This document shows, piece by piece, positions 27,257 to 37,235 of a stretch of DNA of 64,000 nt. Source of the DNA: an uncultured Oribacterium sp. (GTDB taxonomy: Bacteria > Bacillota > Clostridia > Lachnospirales > Lachnospiraceae); contig CAMKKZ010000005.1 of the NCBI GenBank assembly GCA_946413525.1, positions 1 to 64,000 on the forward strand, in the 5' to 3' direction. How positions within the stretch are numbered: the stretch's first letter is position 1; each line of letters starts with the position of its first letter. The notes below the pieces were generated by a model, which was given only the letters and a program-made list of their open reading frames with translations, had not been told where the DNA came from and did not search any database. Both the position numbers and the translations under genes were made by a program.

Positions 27257-29751
27257 AAAACCTACGTTTTTTTTACAGGGTGGCGGTTCTTTGGAGCGTG
27301 GTCGGGATAATGCTCTCGGAATGCCTTATGCCTTTATGCGTATATGCGGCAAGGGCCGGGGTGGATGTGGACGAAACATTATACCTGAACATGGATCCCT
27401 ATGGGGATGTTTCTGAGGCAAATATCGTGAAAGGCCTCACTTTTCACACGCGGGAATCCTATACGGATTACGGCGATTATCTTAAGATCACCAATATGTC
27501 TACGGATGAGGAGCCGCGGATGGGGCAGGGGTCCGTCACATGGTCTGCGCCAAAGAATGGAAGCATTTTCTTTTTTGAGGGTCAGATGGATCCAAAAAAG
27601 ATTGAAATTCCATGGACTTTTGACATCACATATCGCTTGAATGGTGTTATAACGGATGCGGAACATATGGCGGGGGCTTCCGGCCTGGTGGAGATAGACA
27701 TTGACGCCTATCCAAATGAAAAGGCCAGCGAGTACATGAGGAATAATTTCATGCTGCTTGTGGCAATGCCGATGGATATGTCGAAATTTTATTCGGTAGA
27801 TGCCCCGGGTTCCCAGACGGCCAGCATTGGGGAATATATGGGCGTAGTCTTCGAGGCCCTCCCGGGGAAAGAAGGGCATTTCGTGGTGAGGGTGGGGACG
27901 GAAAGATTTGAAACGATCGGACTCGTCATTACCATGGCTCCAGCGACCGTGGGCGACCTGCAGGAAATCAAGGATCTGCGGGAATTGAAGGATAAATTCA
28001 GGGATAATACAGGGTCCATGCTGGACGATGTGGAAGCCTTGATGGATAATGTTGCGGACATGTCAAACCAGCTTTCCCTGACGAACCAGATGCTTTTGGA
28101 GCTGAAGGAAGGGAAGTCTAAAATAGACGCATCGAAAAATATTATCTTTGATGAAAACGATGCGGCCATACAGGATTTACGGGCGCTGTCGGGAACGCTC
28201 ACGCCGCTGGATGAGTCGCTTAAGACGGCTCAATGGATGATTTATGAAAGCAATAAAAGCCTGAACGCGCTGAATCAGGATTTGCTTGATACAAGTGCCA
28301 AAATGCAGACATTAAGCTCCCGGTTGAAGGAACTTGGAAGTTCGATGGGCGGAGTGGACAATCTGACGGCCCAGGAGATTAATGGGGAGCTTGTCATCCT
28401 CTCCGGGCAGTTGGGGAAGCTGAAGGGTGAGATGGGGGACATTGCCATGGCATCGCTCCTGCCCGCCGGAAGCAAAGCCATTGGGCAGCTTGAGGATTAT
28501 TATACTGCCACGGCTTCGGACATAGTGTGGGATTTTTCCGAATTGTATTATGAAGAAGGGCTTACACCCAGGCAGATCAAGCTGCTGAATCAATATATTG
28601 CTGGAAGCGCGGAAGACCTCAGCTCATATAACGAGGAGCAGTTGGAAGCTGCTGCCGCGCAAATGGCCATGCTTCTGGAAATGGCGGAAGCGGGGCTGAG
28701 CTTCCAGGAAGTTCAGGCGCTGCTGGGTTATGCGGCTGAAAATGGCGCCGCTTTGTCCGGCCTTAAGTTGATTACAGATCCTGCGGTATTGAACGCGCAG
28801 ATGGAAGCCATATCTGCCGGAATTGGGAGCGCCCTTTCCATGGATGGCGGAAAGGTACGTTCGGCCTTGCAGATTTATTTGAAAGGTCCTGCCGCCACAC
28901 CTCAATCGACAGAGCTTGTCAGAAGGCTGGCCGGCATTCAGCAGCTTCAGAAGGATGCGTCGAGCCTTTCAAGCGGTTCCAGTGAGGAGGAAAAGGCGCT
29001 TTCCCAAATATTTTCCGGTCTCACGGACAGCCTGAATGAAATGGATGAAGATATAATAGACGCGGTTTTTGCCAGTGAGGCCGCGCAGAATCTGGTGAGA
29101 AAGGCATCGGCCGTTTCAAAAGATATATCGGAAATTTCATCGGATGGCGGCGCGGTTGCTTTCCAAACAGCACGATTTATAAACAGCGCAAGGCATCTGG
29201 CCGGGGATATGGATGAGCTTGTTGGAATAATGAATGCCTATTATATGGATGTGCAGAATGCGATTGCCAATACCGACAATGCGCTTCTTGCTGTTCAAAA
29301 GGCTTCGCAGGATTTTGCCTTGACTTTGCAGACAGTGAATGATACGCTGCGGGCTGCCTCCGAAAATTTTTCCAACGCGGCAGATGATGGAATTGAAGTG
29401 GGACAGCTTGCGGTGGAAAACGCGGCAAAGATGATTGAAAATACGAAAAATTTAAAAGAATCAGGATCCGATCTTCGAAAATCGATCCGTGATGAACTGG
29501 ATGAGCAGGAGGAGGAGAATAATTTCCTGAATATGGATCCGGACGCAGTCAAGCTGTCTTTTACCAGCGCGATGAACCAGGAGCCGGCATCGGTGTCCAT
29601 CGTTTGCAGGACGGAGGAGATTTCGGCAGAAAACAAGATGCAGTCGATTCTGGACGCCGAGATTGAAGAGGCCAGCATGACGCCCCTTCAAAGAATTGGA
29701 AGGGTTTTCCAGACAATGTGGGAAGCCATGCTGGGGTGGTTCAGGAAATGA
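27253..29751 (+). CDS. Secreted coiled-coil protein, YhgE/Pip-like partner of the MMPL exporter
   Basis: 832 aa. Signal peptide (VLWSVVGIMLSECLMPLCVYA), an N-terminal beta-rich region (about 40-230), then long helical stretches with heptads (SMLDDVEALMDNVADMSNQL, ELGSSMGG, KASQDFALTLQTVNDTL) broken by glycine-rich hinges. No C-terminal membrane helix is visible, so it seems extracellular, or held by the N-terminal helix. Long periplasmic-type coiled coils next to MMPL proteins act as an adaptor or receptor across the wall in related YhgE/Pip systems. ATGA overlap with the exporter supports a fixed partnership. Confidence 0.75.
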   Translation: MKNLRFFYRVAVLWSVVGIMLSECLMPLCVYAARAGVDVDETLYLNMDPYGDVSEANIVKGLTFHTRESYTDYGDYLKITNMSTDEEPRMGQGSVTWSAPKNGSIFFFEGQMDPKKIEIPWTFDITYRLNGVITDAEHMAGASGLVEIDIDAYPNEKASEYMRNNFMLLVAMPMDMSKFYSVDAPGSQTASIGEYMGVVFEALPGKEGHFVVRVGTERFETIGLVITMAPATVGDLQEIKDLRELKDKFRDNTGSMLDDVEALMDNVADMSNQLSLTNQMLLELKEGKSKIDASKNIIFDENDAAIQDLRALSGTLTPLDESLKTAQWMIYESNKSLNALNQDLLDTSAKMQTLSSRLKELGSSMGGVDNLTAQEINGELVILSGQLGKLKGEMGDIAMASLLPAGSKAIGQLEDYYTATASDIVWDFSELYYEEGLTPRQIKLLNQYIAGSAEDLSSYNEEQLEAAAAQMAMLLEMAEAGLSFQEVQALLGYAAENGAALSGLKLITDPAVLNAQMEAISAGIGSALSMDGGKVRSALQIYLKGPAATPQSTELVRRLAGIQQLQKDASSLSSGSSEEEKALSQIFSGLTDSLNEMDEDIIDAVFASEAAQNLVRKASAVSKDISEISSDGGAVAFQTARFINSARHLAGDMDELVGIMNAYYMDVQNAIANTDNALLAVQKASQDFALTLQTVNDTLRAASENFSNAADDGIEVGQLAVENAAKMIENTKNLKESGSDLRKSIRDELDEQEEENNFLNMDPDAVKLSFTSAMNQEPASVSIVCRTEEISAENKMQSILDAEIEEASMTPLQRIGRVFQTMWEAMLGWFRK

Positions 29752-29780
29752 GATGGGAAAAGCAGGAACGGGGAGTGGAT

Positions 29781-31118
29781 ATGAGCGGAAGTTGGAAAAA
29801 GCGTCTTTGCGGGATAATTTGCATGGTAGTCCTGCTTTTTGGCACAGTCAGTCTGAACGGGATCGAAGCGATGGCAGCCATCCGTCATCTTACGATAAAT
29901 GTGGATACGGAAAACATTGAGGAATGGACTCCGGGGATAGCTTTTCTGCCGCCTTTGGAGATTGATGATGTGGATGAGGACATTTTGACTTTGCAAGTTG
30001 ATGAATCTGATCTTGCAGCAGCGAATCCTACGCAGCCGTATGCCGTGCGCTTTACCTTGCAGGCGCAGGATTCTCTGTTGGATGATGAGCTGGAGATTCA
30101 TGGAACAGGTATAAGGGCAAGTTATGTGGATTCCGTTTCGACAGATTACACTGAGGCAAAAGGGAGGATGCAGATATACCCGTTTTACCAGTTGACTGCG
30201 CCTTTAAATTTAAGGATTGATGAGGGAGCCGGCAAACTGTATTGGGAGGAAGTGCCTTATGCCGGAAAATATGAGATTTTGATCGGATGGGATTCAAAAA
30301 GCGGTCATCAGCGTACAGAACATCGGACGTGTGAAAAAAACGAACTGGATATTTCCGGCTATCTTTCCGCCGCGGCAGATGGCAGCCTCGGCATTGCAGT
30401 CCGCGCCCTGGCCACAAAGGAGGAGGGCTTTGTGAACGCCTGGCTTTCCGAGGACAATGTTACGGCAAGATGGGACAGTATATCCTTTGCGGAAAAGTAC
30501 CGCCTCCGTATTACGTGGATCGATAATGAGGGGAAGAAGCAAAAGCATGAAGAGACGGTTAGCGGCACAAGCAAGAATGTAGCTGCTTATGTAAACTCAT
30601 CCGCAAAACATAACGTCCGCGTGACCGTCAGGGCCATTCCCGGGAAGAATGACGCGGCTTATTATAATATAGCATTGTCAGAGTTTTCCTATGTGGGTAC
30701 GGGTTCTGTTGATGTATCGGATTATCAAGTGGACGATCCCTGGGAAATGCTTTCCGAGTATCAGGCAGTGGTGGATGGGAATTTCGCTTCTGCTTTTAAT
30801 GCAAACAATTACAGCTACAGCGGGAGTCCCGCCAATGGGAATACGGGTCAGTGGAGCAGGGTTGGATATCGCTGGCAGTATCTTTTGGATGGGCGGATCT
30901 GCAGCGAGGGCTGGCAGCAAATAGGCGGAGCATGGTATTATTTCGATCATGATGGCTTTATGCGTACAGGCTGGCTCCTGGACCAGGGGAAATGGTATTA
31001 CCTGGAACCTGCCGTTGGCGCGTCCTGTGGTGTCATGCTGACAGGGACGCAAAACATTGGGGGCGTTGTCTACGAGTTTGATGGGAGCGGGGCCTGTATT
31101 AATCCTCCGCTTTGGTAA
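29781..31118 (+). CDS. Secreted protein with Fn3-like and choline-binding-type cell-wall repeats
   Basis: 446 aa. Start chosen at ATG 29781 (GGGGAG 6 bases upstream), giving a clean signal peptide with VVLLFGTVSLNGIEAMA. Middle part has two beta-sandwich-like segments (TAPLNLRIDEGAGKLYWEEV and WLSEDNVTARWDSISFAEKY) resembling Fn3-type modules. C-terminal third has cell-wall-binding repeats of the CW_binding_1 type: GWQQIGGAWYYFDHDGFMRTG and GWLLDQGKWYYLEP. It should sit on teichoic acid or the wall. It follows the coiled-coil gene by 29 bases and belongs to the same envelope cluster. Confidence 0.82.
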   Translation: MSGSWKKRLCGIICMVVLLFGTVSLNGIEAMAAIRHLTINVDTENIEEWTPGIAFLPPLEIDDVDEDILTLQVDESDLAAANPTQPYAVRFTLQAQDSLLDDELEIHGTGIRASYVDSVSTDYTEAKGRMQIYPFYQLTAPLNLRIDEGAGKLYWEEVPYAGKYEILIGWDSKSGHQRTEHRTCEKNELDISGYLSAAADGSLGIAVRALATKEEGFVNAWLSEDNVTARWDSISFAEKYRLRITWIDNEGKKQKHEETVSGTSKNVAAYVNSSAKHNVRVTVRAIPGKNDAAYYNIALSEFSYVGTGSVDVSDYQVDDPWEMLSEYQAVVDGNFASAFNANNYSYSGSPANGNTGQWSRVGYRWQYLLDGRICSEGWQQIGGAWYYFDHDGFMRTGWLLDQGKWYYLEPAVGASCGVMLTGTQNIGGVVYEFDGSGACINPPLW

Positions 31119-31168
31119 TAAAAAAAGAGCATCAGAAACAGATGGGCGGAGGGATAAAAGAGATCATT

Positions 31169-31651
31169 ATGATAATTCATCCGATTGAGCCTGTATATGA
31201 TGAAAATTCCAGAATACTCATTCTGGGGAGCTTTCCTTCGGTGAAATCACGGGAGGAAGGCTTTTTTTATGGTCATCCGAGAAACAGATTCTGGTCAGTT
31301 CTCGCAGTAGTTTTTGAGGACGAGAAGCCGGAAACAGTTAATGAGAAAAAAAGGTTTCTTTTGAGACAAGGAGTTGCTTTGTGGGATGTTATTGCCTCCT
31401 GTGATATCAGGGGGTCCTCGGATTCCAGCATCAGGAACGTTGTGCCGAATGATTTGAGCAGGATTCTTGAGAGCGCGCCAATCAAAAAAATATTTGCGAA
31501 TGGAAAAACTGCCGAAAAAATGTATAATAAGTATATTCGCCTCAAAACGGGCAGGGAAGTGTACGGGCTCCCTTCTACAAGCCCAGCGAATGCCGCCTGG
31601 TCTGTAGCTGACCTGGCGAAATCATGGATGATTATCAGGAGGACAGAGTAA
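31169..31651 (+). CDS. DNA-deoxyinosine glycosylase (UDG superfamily)
   Basis: About 160 aa. Motif A LILGSFPSVKSR, FYGHPRNRFW and the late PSTSPANAAW identify the small UDG-superfamily hypoxanthine-DNA glycosylases, which remove deaminated adenine or related lesions. Start ATG 31169 begins MIIHPIEPVYD, the normal family start; upstream TTG 31112 or ATG 31142 would add unlike residues. It is not functionally related to the envelope genes around it and seems to be a passenger, 4 bases before the next start. Confidence 0.85.
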   Translation: MIIHPIEPVYDENSRILILGSFPSVKSREEGFFYGHPRNRFWSVLAVVFEDEKPETVNEKKRFLLRQGVALWDVIASCDIRGSSDSSIRNVVPNDLSRILESAPIKKIFANGKTAEKMYNKYIRLKTGREVYGLPSTSPANAAWSVADLAKSWMIIRRTE

Positions 31652-31654
31652 ACA

Positions 31655-34300
31655 ATGGAGGAAGTTCGAAGCGTTGGTTCGGAAAGCACTTTCCGAAAAT
31701 CAGTACATGCAGTTGATGTGATGGGCAATAGGGATTCATATCCATCAAAAACAGGGAAGAAAATATGGAGCAGCCTGTTTTTGCTTCCATGCGTCTTGCT
31801 TTATGAAGAACTGCTGCTTCAGATTTTCGGCGGAGAGCTGATGGGACGGGGCTTTTTTCCATTACTGTTACACTCTGCGGGTCTGGGGCTGATCGTTTTT
31901 TACTTCCCCCTTGCCTTGTCCTGGTTCACCGGAAAACGCGTTTGGAACATTTTCGCTTTGCTCCTGATGATTGCCGCCTCCCTTTATTTTACTGTGGAGA
32001 GTGAAATAAAGAGCGTTTTTTCAGTCTATATGTCTCCCGGAAATCTTTTTGCCGGAGCGGGAAATGTCGCAAAGAACTATGGTGGTGAGATGACGAGGGC
32101 CGCAATCTCCGGTCTGCTGCGCTTTCCGTGTTTCTTTCTTCCCGGATTCCTTGTTTTCTTCTGGAAAAACAAATCGAATAATGAAAAGCAAGATAATCTC
32201 GCCGTTCTTCTCCCGGGCAGCAAGGTCGGGGGTGTTCGAGGGGTAGCCCGATGCGTGCTGCCTCCTTGTGTGGGTGCTGCCTTGCTTTTCCTTTCGTCTT
32301 TTCTTATGGCAGGCGGGAACCATGGGGCGATTTATGGCGCCCAGTATAATTTTAATTCCGCCGTGGAAGCTTTTGGACTCCTGGCTGCGAGCCGTTTGGA
32401 ACTAACTTACAGTATGCTTGGAAATCCATACGCTTCCTTTTCTTTCTCATCGCGAAAAGGGAGGGCAGATGGTGCCGCAGGCACCATTTTGTCCCGGCCG
32501 GCCCTGACGGAGCGGGAAGTGGAGATGCCTGCGGCAATCAGTGATGTGCTGAGGTTTGCCAGGGAAACGGAGGGCGTGGAAAAAGCGGAAAACGATGTAT
32601 TTCTTCGAGATATAAATACAGTGTTTCCTTATGGGAATGTGGAAAGGGAAGGTATTAAGGATGGAGCAAATGCGAACGCATCCAGGCTGTCGGCCTTTTT
32701 TGCGGGAATTTCAGGGAAAAAAGGGGGTCAAGGACAGAATGGTCTCCAGGGAGCTGATTTCCGGGAGGAGGACTTGAACGTAGAGAAGGGGGTGGAAGTT
32801 CGGGAAGAGGGCCCGGGCATGAACCTTGACAGCGTGGTTCCAGGGAATTCAGGCGAGGGGGAAGCTCTGGCCGTTTCCAATGGGGGAATATCAGCAGGAG
32901 ACCGGGGAATGGGCTCATCTGATGATTCGTCGGAAGTTGCGAGGAGTTATGGACTTAATATCATGGATGTTAATTTTTCATCTCCGCCTTTAGTGGAAAA
33001 TAAGACGGCGGGAGAGCTTAGCCAGTATCTCTCACAGCAGCCTGCATCAATGAAAAACAAATACACTGGCTTGTTCCAGGGGAAGAACCTTATCCTGGTT
33101 TGCGCGGAAGCCTATTGCGATGCTTTCATACGCCCGGAGCTGACTCCGACGCTTTGGCGCCTTAAGCATAATGGATTTCACTTTTCAGAATACTATCAGT
33201 CTGAGTGGGGAGGAAGCACTACCAGCGGGGAGGTGGCATTCCTTCTTGGCATCGCCTCCAACAATGGGGACGAATCCATGGTGAAGACAAAGAACAATAA
33301 TAATTATTTCTCGATGGGCAACCAGCTTCAGAGACAGGGATACTCGAGTATAGCGTTTCATAATGGCTATTCCGGCTATTATCACAGGGATGAAACACAT
33401 GAGAACCTGGGCTACAATCAGTATGTGGCAAACGGAACCGGCATGGAGGTGCTTTGTGGTCATGGGTGGCCAAGCGATACGGAAATGATGGAGAACACGG
33501 TCAGCCTGTATCTTGACGCACAGCCTTTCTCTGTATATTACATGACAGTCAGCGGGCATGCGCCTTATGAGAAGAGCAGTCCCCATGTGAAAAAATATTA
33601 TGACAGAGTGGAGGAAATTGTATCTCAGGATTATTATGAGAAGACGAAGTATTATATATGTTATCAGATGGAATTGGAGAACGCTATGAGCTCCCTGGTG
33701 GGAAAGCTGGAGGAAGCTGGTATAGCTGATGATACGGTGATCGTCATGACGGGTGATCATTATCCATATGGGCTGGGCAATGGAAGCACGTGGAAAAATG
33801 ACAGAAATTATCTGCCTGACCTGATGAAGGAGGATACGGCCTTTCGATGGAACCAGGACAAGAGCGGCCTTGTGATTTGGTCCGGCTGTCTTGAGGATGA
33901 ATATAAGGAGTTAGAGAGGGAGATTGACACGCCAGTGGGCAATATCGACATCCTGCCAACGCTTTCAAACCTTTTTGGGCTGGAATATGATTCCAGGCTT
34001 CTTCCGGGAAGGGACGCGCTTTCGGAGGACGGGGAACCCCTCGTCTATTGGAATAATTTAAGCTGGGTCACGGAAAGGGGAAAGTTTGACGGGAGGCAGC
34101 AGGTTTACTATCCAAACGAAGGATATGAGGATGATCCAGAATATGTCAAGGAAATATCCGCAAAGGTGAATGACAGGCTCCTCATGTCACGCAGCATTGT
34201 TAATTGTGATTATTATGGGCTGCTGTTTGGTCCGGATGAGCTTGTTTTTGCCGGGAAAAAATTGTATGAGGAAGGCGGGGGACAACAGGGGGTGGAATAG
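31655..34300 (+). CDS. LTA-synthase-like sulfatase-family membrane protein
   Basis: 881 aa. About five N-terminal helices (38-190), a long polar linker (200-440, rich in G, E, S) and an alkaline-phosphatase/sulfatase domain from about 475: NLILVCAEAYCDA, nucleophile Thr probably T522 in GGSTTSGE, and metal site MTGDHYPYG (D701, H702). This is the LtaS / phosphoglycerol transferase fold, which moves glycerol-phosphate from phosphatidylglycerol to build or decorate glycolipid polymers on the outside. The linker is longer than in LtaS. Context (cell-wall-binding protein, exporter) fits a surface-polymer cluster. Substrate not certain. Confidence 0.87.
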   Translation: MEEVRSVGSESTFRKSVHAVDVMGNRDSYPSKTGKKIWSSLFLLPCVLLYEELLLQIFGGELMGRGFFPLLLHSAGLGLIVFYFPLALSWFTGKRVWNIFALLLMIAASLYFTVESEIKSVFSVYMSPGNLFAGAGNVAKNYGGEMTRAAISGLLRFPCFFLPGFLVFFWKNKSNNEKQDNLAVLLPGSKVGGVRGVARCVLPPCVGAALLFLSSFLMAGGNHGAIYGAQYNFNSAVEAFGLLAASRLELTYSMLGNPYASFSFSSRKGRADGAAGTILSRPALTEREVEMPAAISDVLRFARETEGVEKAENDVFLRDINTVFPYGNVEREGIKDGANANASRLSAFFAGISGKKGGQGQNGLQGADFREEDLNVEKGVEVREEGPGMNLDSVVPGNSGEGEALAVSNGGISAGDRGMGSSDDSSEVARSYGLNIMDVNFSSPPLVENKTAGELSQYLSQQPASMKNKYTGLFQGKNLILVCAEAYCDAFIRPELTPTLWRLKHNGFHFSEYYQSEWGGSTTSGEVAFLLGIASNNGDESMVKTKNNNNYFSMGNQLQRQGYSSIAFHNGYSGYYHRDETHENLGYNQYVANGTGMEVLCGHGWPSDTEMMENTVSLYLDAQPFSVYYMTVSGHAPYEKSSPHVKKYYDRVEEIVSQDYYEKTKYYICYQMELENAMSSLVGKLEEAGIADDTVIVMTGDHYPYGLGNGSTWKNDRNYLPDLMKEDTAFRWNQDKSGLVIWSGCLEDEYKELEREIDTPVGNIDILPTLSNLFGLEYDSRLLPGRDALSEDGEPLVYWNNLSWVTERGKFDGRQQVYYPNEGYEDDPEYVKEISAKVNDRLLMSRSIVNCDYYGLLFGPDELVFAGKKLYEEGGGQQGVE

Positions 34301-34403
34301 CCGCCGAGGATATGAATATGGACGAGAAGCAAGCCATGGTCGATATTCCAGAACGCATGGAAGAATCGAGAGGAATGCGCCGGAGTTCTGGATGAAAAGG
34401 CGT

Positions 34404-35057
34404 TCAGGGCATTCCTTCCAGCTCTTTCAGCATATGGTACAGGCGGGCGACAGGGAGGCCTACGACATTGAAATAATCCCCCTGTATCGCCCGGATATAT
34501 TTTGCGAAAGAGCCCTGAATCCCATAAGCTCCGGCTTTGTCCATAGGCTCTTCGCTGTAGGCATAGGCACGGATTTCATGCTCATCCATTTTCCAGACTT
34601 CGACATCCGTTTTTTCCACAAAACTCAGCCGGTTTTTTCCTGAGATCAGGCTTACCCCGGTGTGGACCTGGTGCGTCTTTCCGGAAAGGAGACAAATCAT
34701 GGAATATGCGTCCTCATGAGTGGAGGGCTTGCCCAGGACGAGTCCGTCAATGGATACAATTGTGTCCGCACCGATAATAACCGGCTGGGTGTTTTGAAGA
34801 GCGGAATATCCAATATCTGTTTGTGGGGTGTCACAGCCTGCGCCGATTTCCAGCGCAAGGCCATGCGCGTCCCTGGTAAGGCGGCAAGCCACATCCGCCG
34901 CTTTTTGAAAGGAGAGTTCAAGGACGATCTCCTCCGGCATGTTTGAAGAAATCTTTTCTACTATATGGCTTGGGCATACCGTTGCATCAATTCCGATCTG
35001 CTTCAGAAGCTGTATCCGTCTGGGCGACTGGGATGCCAGGATGATTTGTCGGTTCAT
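34404..35057 (-). CDS. maf: Maf-family nucleotide pyrophosphatase
   Basis: 217 aa. N-terminal ASQSPRRIQLLKQIG is the Maf signature; VIIGADTIVSIDGLVLGKP and GKTHQVHTGVSL hold catalytic Asp and Lys. It hydrolyses dTTP, UTP or modified NTPs as housecleaning, and over-expression blocks septation in Bacillus. A ~25-residue insertion follows residue 60 (HGLALEIGAGCDTPQTDIGYS), unusual for Maf. It lies downstream of a phosphatase gene on the same strand. Confidence 0.9.
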   Translation of the reverse strand: MNRQIILASQSPRRIQLLKQIGIDATVCPSHIVEKISSNMPEEIVLELSFQKAADVACRLTRDAHGLALEIGAGCDTPQTDIGYSALQNTQPVIIGADTIVSIDGLVLGKPSTHEDAYSMICLLSGKTHQVHTGVSLISGKNRLSFVEKTDVEVWKMDEHEIRAYAYSEEPMDKAGAYGIQGSFAKYIRAIQGDYFNVVGLPVARLYHMLKELEGMP

Positions 35058-35117
35058 TTGCTTTTCCTGTTTTGTCTGTGTTCATTATCCATGGAGGATC
35101 ATGGGGGAAATCATCAT

Positions 35118-35804
35118 TTATTCGCAGTTTGCTACGGATAGGATGCGGAAGGCATTGCCGGAAATAATCATTGCGGAGAGATTATAACCGAATACACAGC
35201 CCGTATCAATGTCGATTAGTCCATTTTCCGGCAGTTCATAGGCCGTATCCGGCAAAAGCCTGACTGGCGCCCCAATCCCTGATTTCCAGAAGGGATTGCT
35301 GACCGGGGTGTGTCCGCAAATGCATAATTTGCCTTCGTATTGTTCAAAGTCACGGTTCCAGAGCATGTCTTGTGGGCTGTTGTCTTCCAGAAGATTTTTC
35401 GTAAGTCCGGCATGTGTCACGATAAAACGATTCTCCGGGTCTTTGTAGAAATAAGGCATGGAGTCAAAAAAATGTATAAAGCGGTCGCTATGGATGTCTT
35501 CTCCATGCGCTAAAAAGCTATCAAGGGTTTTTCCGGCCCCGTTATAAATCCAAAGATCGCCCGGAAAAAAGCCGTTCTCCATTGCCATGTCTTCGTGGTT
35601 TCCAAGGACGATTACGCAACGAGCCCCCATCTTTGCCTTGAGTTCAATCATATATTCTATTACTTCATAAACTCGCGGTCCGCGATCCACAAGGTCGCCA
35701 ACAGAAATTAACGTATCCTTGCCGGGATCGAATTCAGCCAGTTCAAGAATCTTTTCCATGCTTCGGAAGCAGCCATGAATATCTCCTAGGATGATTGTCT
35801 TCAT
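35118..35804 (-). CDS. PP2A-like metallophosphatase (serine/threonine phosphatase or Ap4A hydrolase type)
   Basis: About 228 aa from ATG 35804; an upstream in-frame start would add 17 residues unlike the family. Motifs GDIHGC, GDLVDRG, GNHEDM, then H in THAGL and CGHTP give the complete di-metal site. The short size and MLWNRDF box match bacterial PrpA/ApaH-like enzymes acting on phosphoproteins or dinucleoside polyphosphates. It is cytoplasmic and lies 60 bases upstream of maf, probably one transcript. Confidence 0.9.
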   Translation of the reverse strand: MKTIILGDIHGCFRSMEKILELAEFDPGKDTLISVGDLVDRGPRVYEVIEYMIELKAKMGARCVIVLGNHEDMAMENGFFPGDLWIYNGAGKTLDSFLAHGEDIHSDRFIHFFDSMPYFYKDPENRFIVTHAGLTKNLLEDNSPQDMLWNRDFEQYEGKLCICGHTPVSNPFWKSGIGAPVRLLPDTAYELPENGLIDIDTGCVFGYNLSAMIISGNAFRILSVANCE

Positions 35805-36039
35805 AATTAAACCTGCAAATTTTTTTTCTGGGTATAACTCATTAAAGTATAGCACTTTTGCCCCGAATCATTCTACAAAAATTTCAGGAAATATTTTCAT
35901 GTCATTTCTATGGCTGGGATTTCCACATACATAGCTGTACCTGCCTGCATATAGTAAAGGGTGAAATTCTCTGTTATACTACTGGGAGCTACGTTGAAAG
36001 GCTCATAGATAAGTTTTCTCTTAAAAAGGGGGAAAAGTA

Positions 36040-36780
36040 ATGAAGGCAAAGATTTTCTTTCTGGATGGGATGGCAATTATTTTTGCAATGATGTTATTGT
36101 TTATCCTTTTGATCACATCCTTTGAGGCAGTATGCTATTGGACGCCCGGCTACTATGAGAAGGAGTTTGAGAAATACGATGTATGCAGTCTGCTTGCGTA
36201 TTGGAGGGGAGAGGAGATGAGCCTGGAGGGATTTTCAGGCGTTATTCGGCAGACCATGGTTTATCTTAAAGGCGGGAGAGAGAATCTGATCATCGAAACG
36301 GAGATCGATGGCAAGATGCAGGAATTTTATAACGAGGATGAAAAATCCCATATGGCGGATGTACGTGATATTTTTGTGTTTTCAATTACGCTCAGGGCAC
36401 TGGCTATCCTTTGCTGCCTGGCAATCGCGGGTGCCTGCATCTTGATGGAACACTGGAAGGCCTTGTATTATTTGGGAAGGGGATATATGCGCGCATGTCT
36501 GTTAATTATCCTGGTGCTTGTGGTTTTCGGGATATTGGCATCTGCGGATTTCACAGCTTTTTTTACAAAGTTTCATGAAATCTTTTTCAAACAGGGAAAT
36601 TGGATGTTTGATCCAAGAGAGAGCCGCATGATCAATATGCTCCCGGAGGGGTTTTTCAGCGATACGGCACTTCGCGTCGCGCTGACTTTTCTGTGTTCGA
36701 TGATAGCTTTGCTGATTCCCTCCGCGTTGTTTGTCTGTTTCGGAAAAAAATGGGGGTATCCAGCGGGGGCCCGATCCTGA
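36040..36780 (+). CDS. TIGR01906-family integral membrane protein
   Basis: 246 aa with four hydrophobic segments: 8-30 (IIFAMMLLFILLITSFEAV), 113-135, 145-165 and 208-232; the long loop between the first two is outside. FEAVCYWTPGYYEKEFEKY and DADFTAFFTKFHEIFF-like (here SADFTAFFTKFHEIFFKQG NW split) are family marks, with the conserved Asp/Phe/His cluster. Function of the family is unknown. A TATACT -10 box is near 35975 and AAAGGGGG is the ribosome site. Confidence 0.8.
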   Translation: MKAKIFFLDGMAIIFAMMLLFILLITSFEAVCYWTPGYYEKEFEKYDVCSLLAYWRGEEMSLEGFSGVIRQTMVYLKGGRENLIIETEIDGKMQEFYNEDEKSHMADVRDIFVFSITLRALAILCCLAIAGACILMEHWKALYYLGRGYMRACLLIILVLVVFGILASADFTAFFTKFHEIFFKQGNWMFDPRESRMINMLPEGFFSDTALRVALTFLCSMIALLIPSALFVCFGKKWGYPAGARS

Positions 36781-36826
36781 TTTTAATTATAAGTCTTGCT
36801 GGCTCAACACCTCTCCTTGCGCTGCG

Positions 36827-36897
36827 TGCCCCTTGAATATCGGAAAATTTCTATGAAAGCTCGCTTTTCATGGAAATTTTCTGATATTCAAGGGGCA
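36827..36897. repeat. Long near-perfect hairpin downstream of the TIGR01906 gene
   Basis: Arms TGCCCCTTGAATATC (36827-36841) and GATATTCAAGGGGCA (36883-36897), extended inward through GGAAAATTTC / GAAATTTTC to a loop near GCTCGC. About 30 bp of stem with one or two mismatches. No T-tract; resembles a palindromic repeat more than a terminator. Confidence 0.8.
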
Positions 36898-37056
36898 TTT
36901 AGTACTGAGAAATTCAGTTTCATTTCAGCTTTGAGCGGTATGATTGATTCCGCATCGCAGGGTTTTCGTAGATTTACGGGTTTTGCGGCATGCTATGATC
37001 GTGTGCCGTGGAGTTCCTCACACTGCGGATAAAGTCGGCTTGCATGAAAAACGAGG
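36898..37056. other. Spacer with no recognised gene
   Basis: AT/GC-mixed sequence between the hairpin and repeat family 2. No frame with a ribosome site and codon pattern is convincing. A 36944-starting frame overlaps the repeat and is rejected. Confidence 0.4.
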
Positions 37057-37150
37057 TAACTGTTCAGTCAGGTTGAACAGTTACGCCTCGGAAGAGGCGT
37101 TAATGCGTATTCCGAGTACACCCAAGGCGTACTTTTCAACGCTTTTCATG
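37057..37150. repeat. Palindromic repeat family 2, copy a
   Basis: Begins TAACTGTTCAG, then TTGAACAGTTAC (a 10-12-bp palindrome around TCAGG) and GCCTCG..AGGCGT, with the motif CCAAGGCGTAC near 37120. Other copies are at 47241 and 51809. Confidence 0.75.
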
Positions 37151-37235
37151 TGCCTCACTGCAAGCGCGAGATGCTGCGAGATGCTAATTGAATGGTTCTA
37201 AATCGATACGCTAAAAAAGAAAGGGCATAGCTGAA

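Noticed and set aside
34170..34643. 157-codon + frame spanning the LtaS end and maf
   Set aside because: Overlaps two well supported genes in other frames; no ribosome site.
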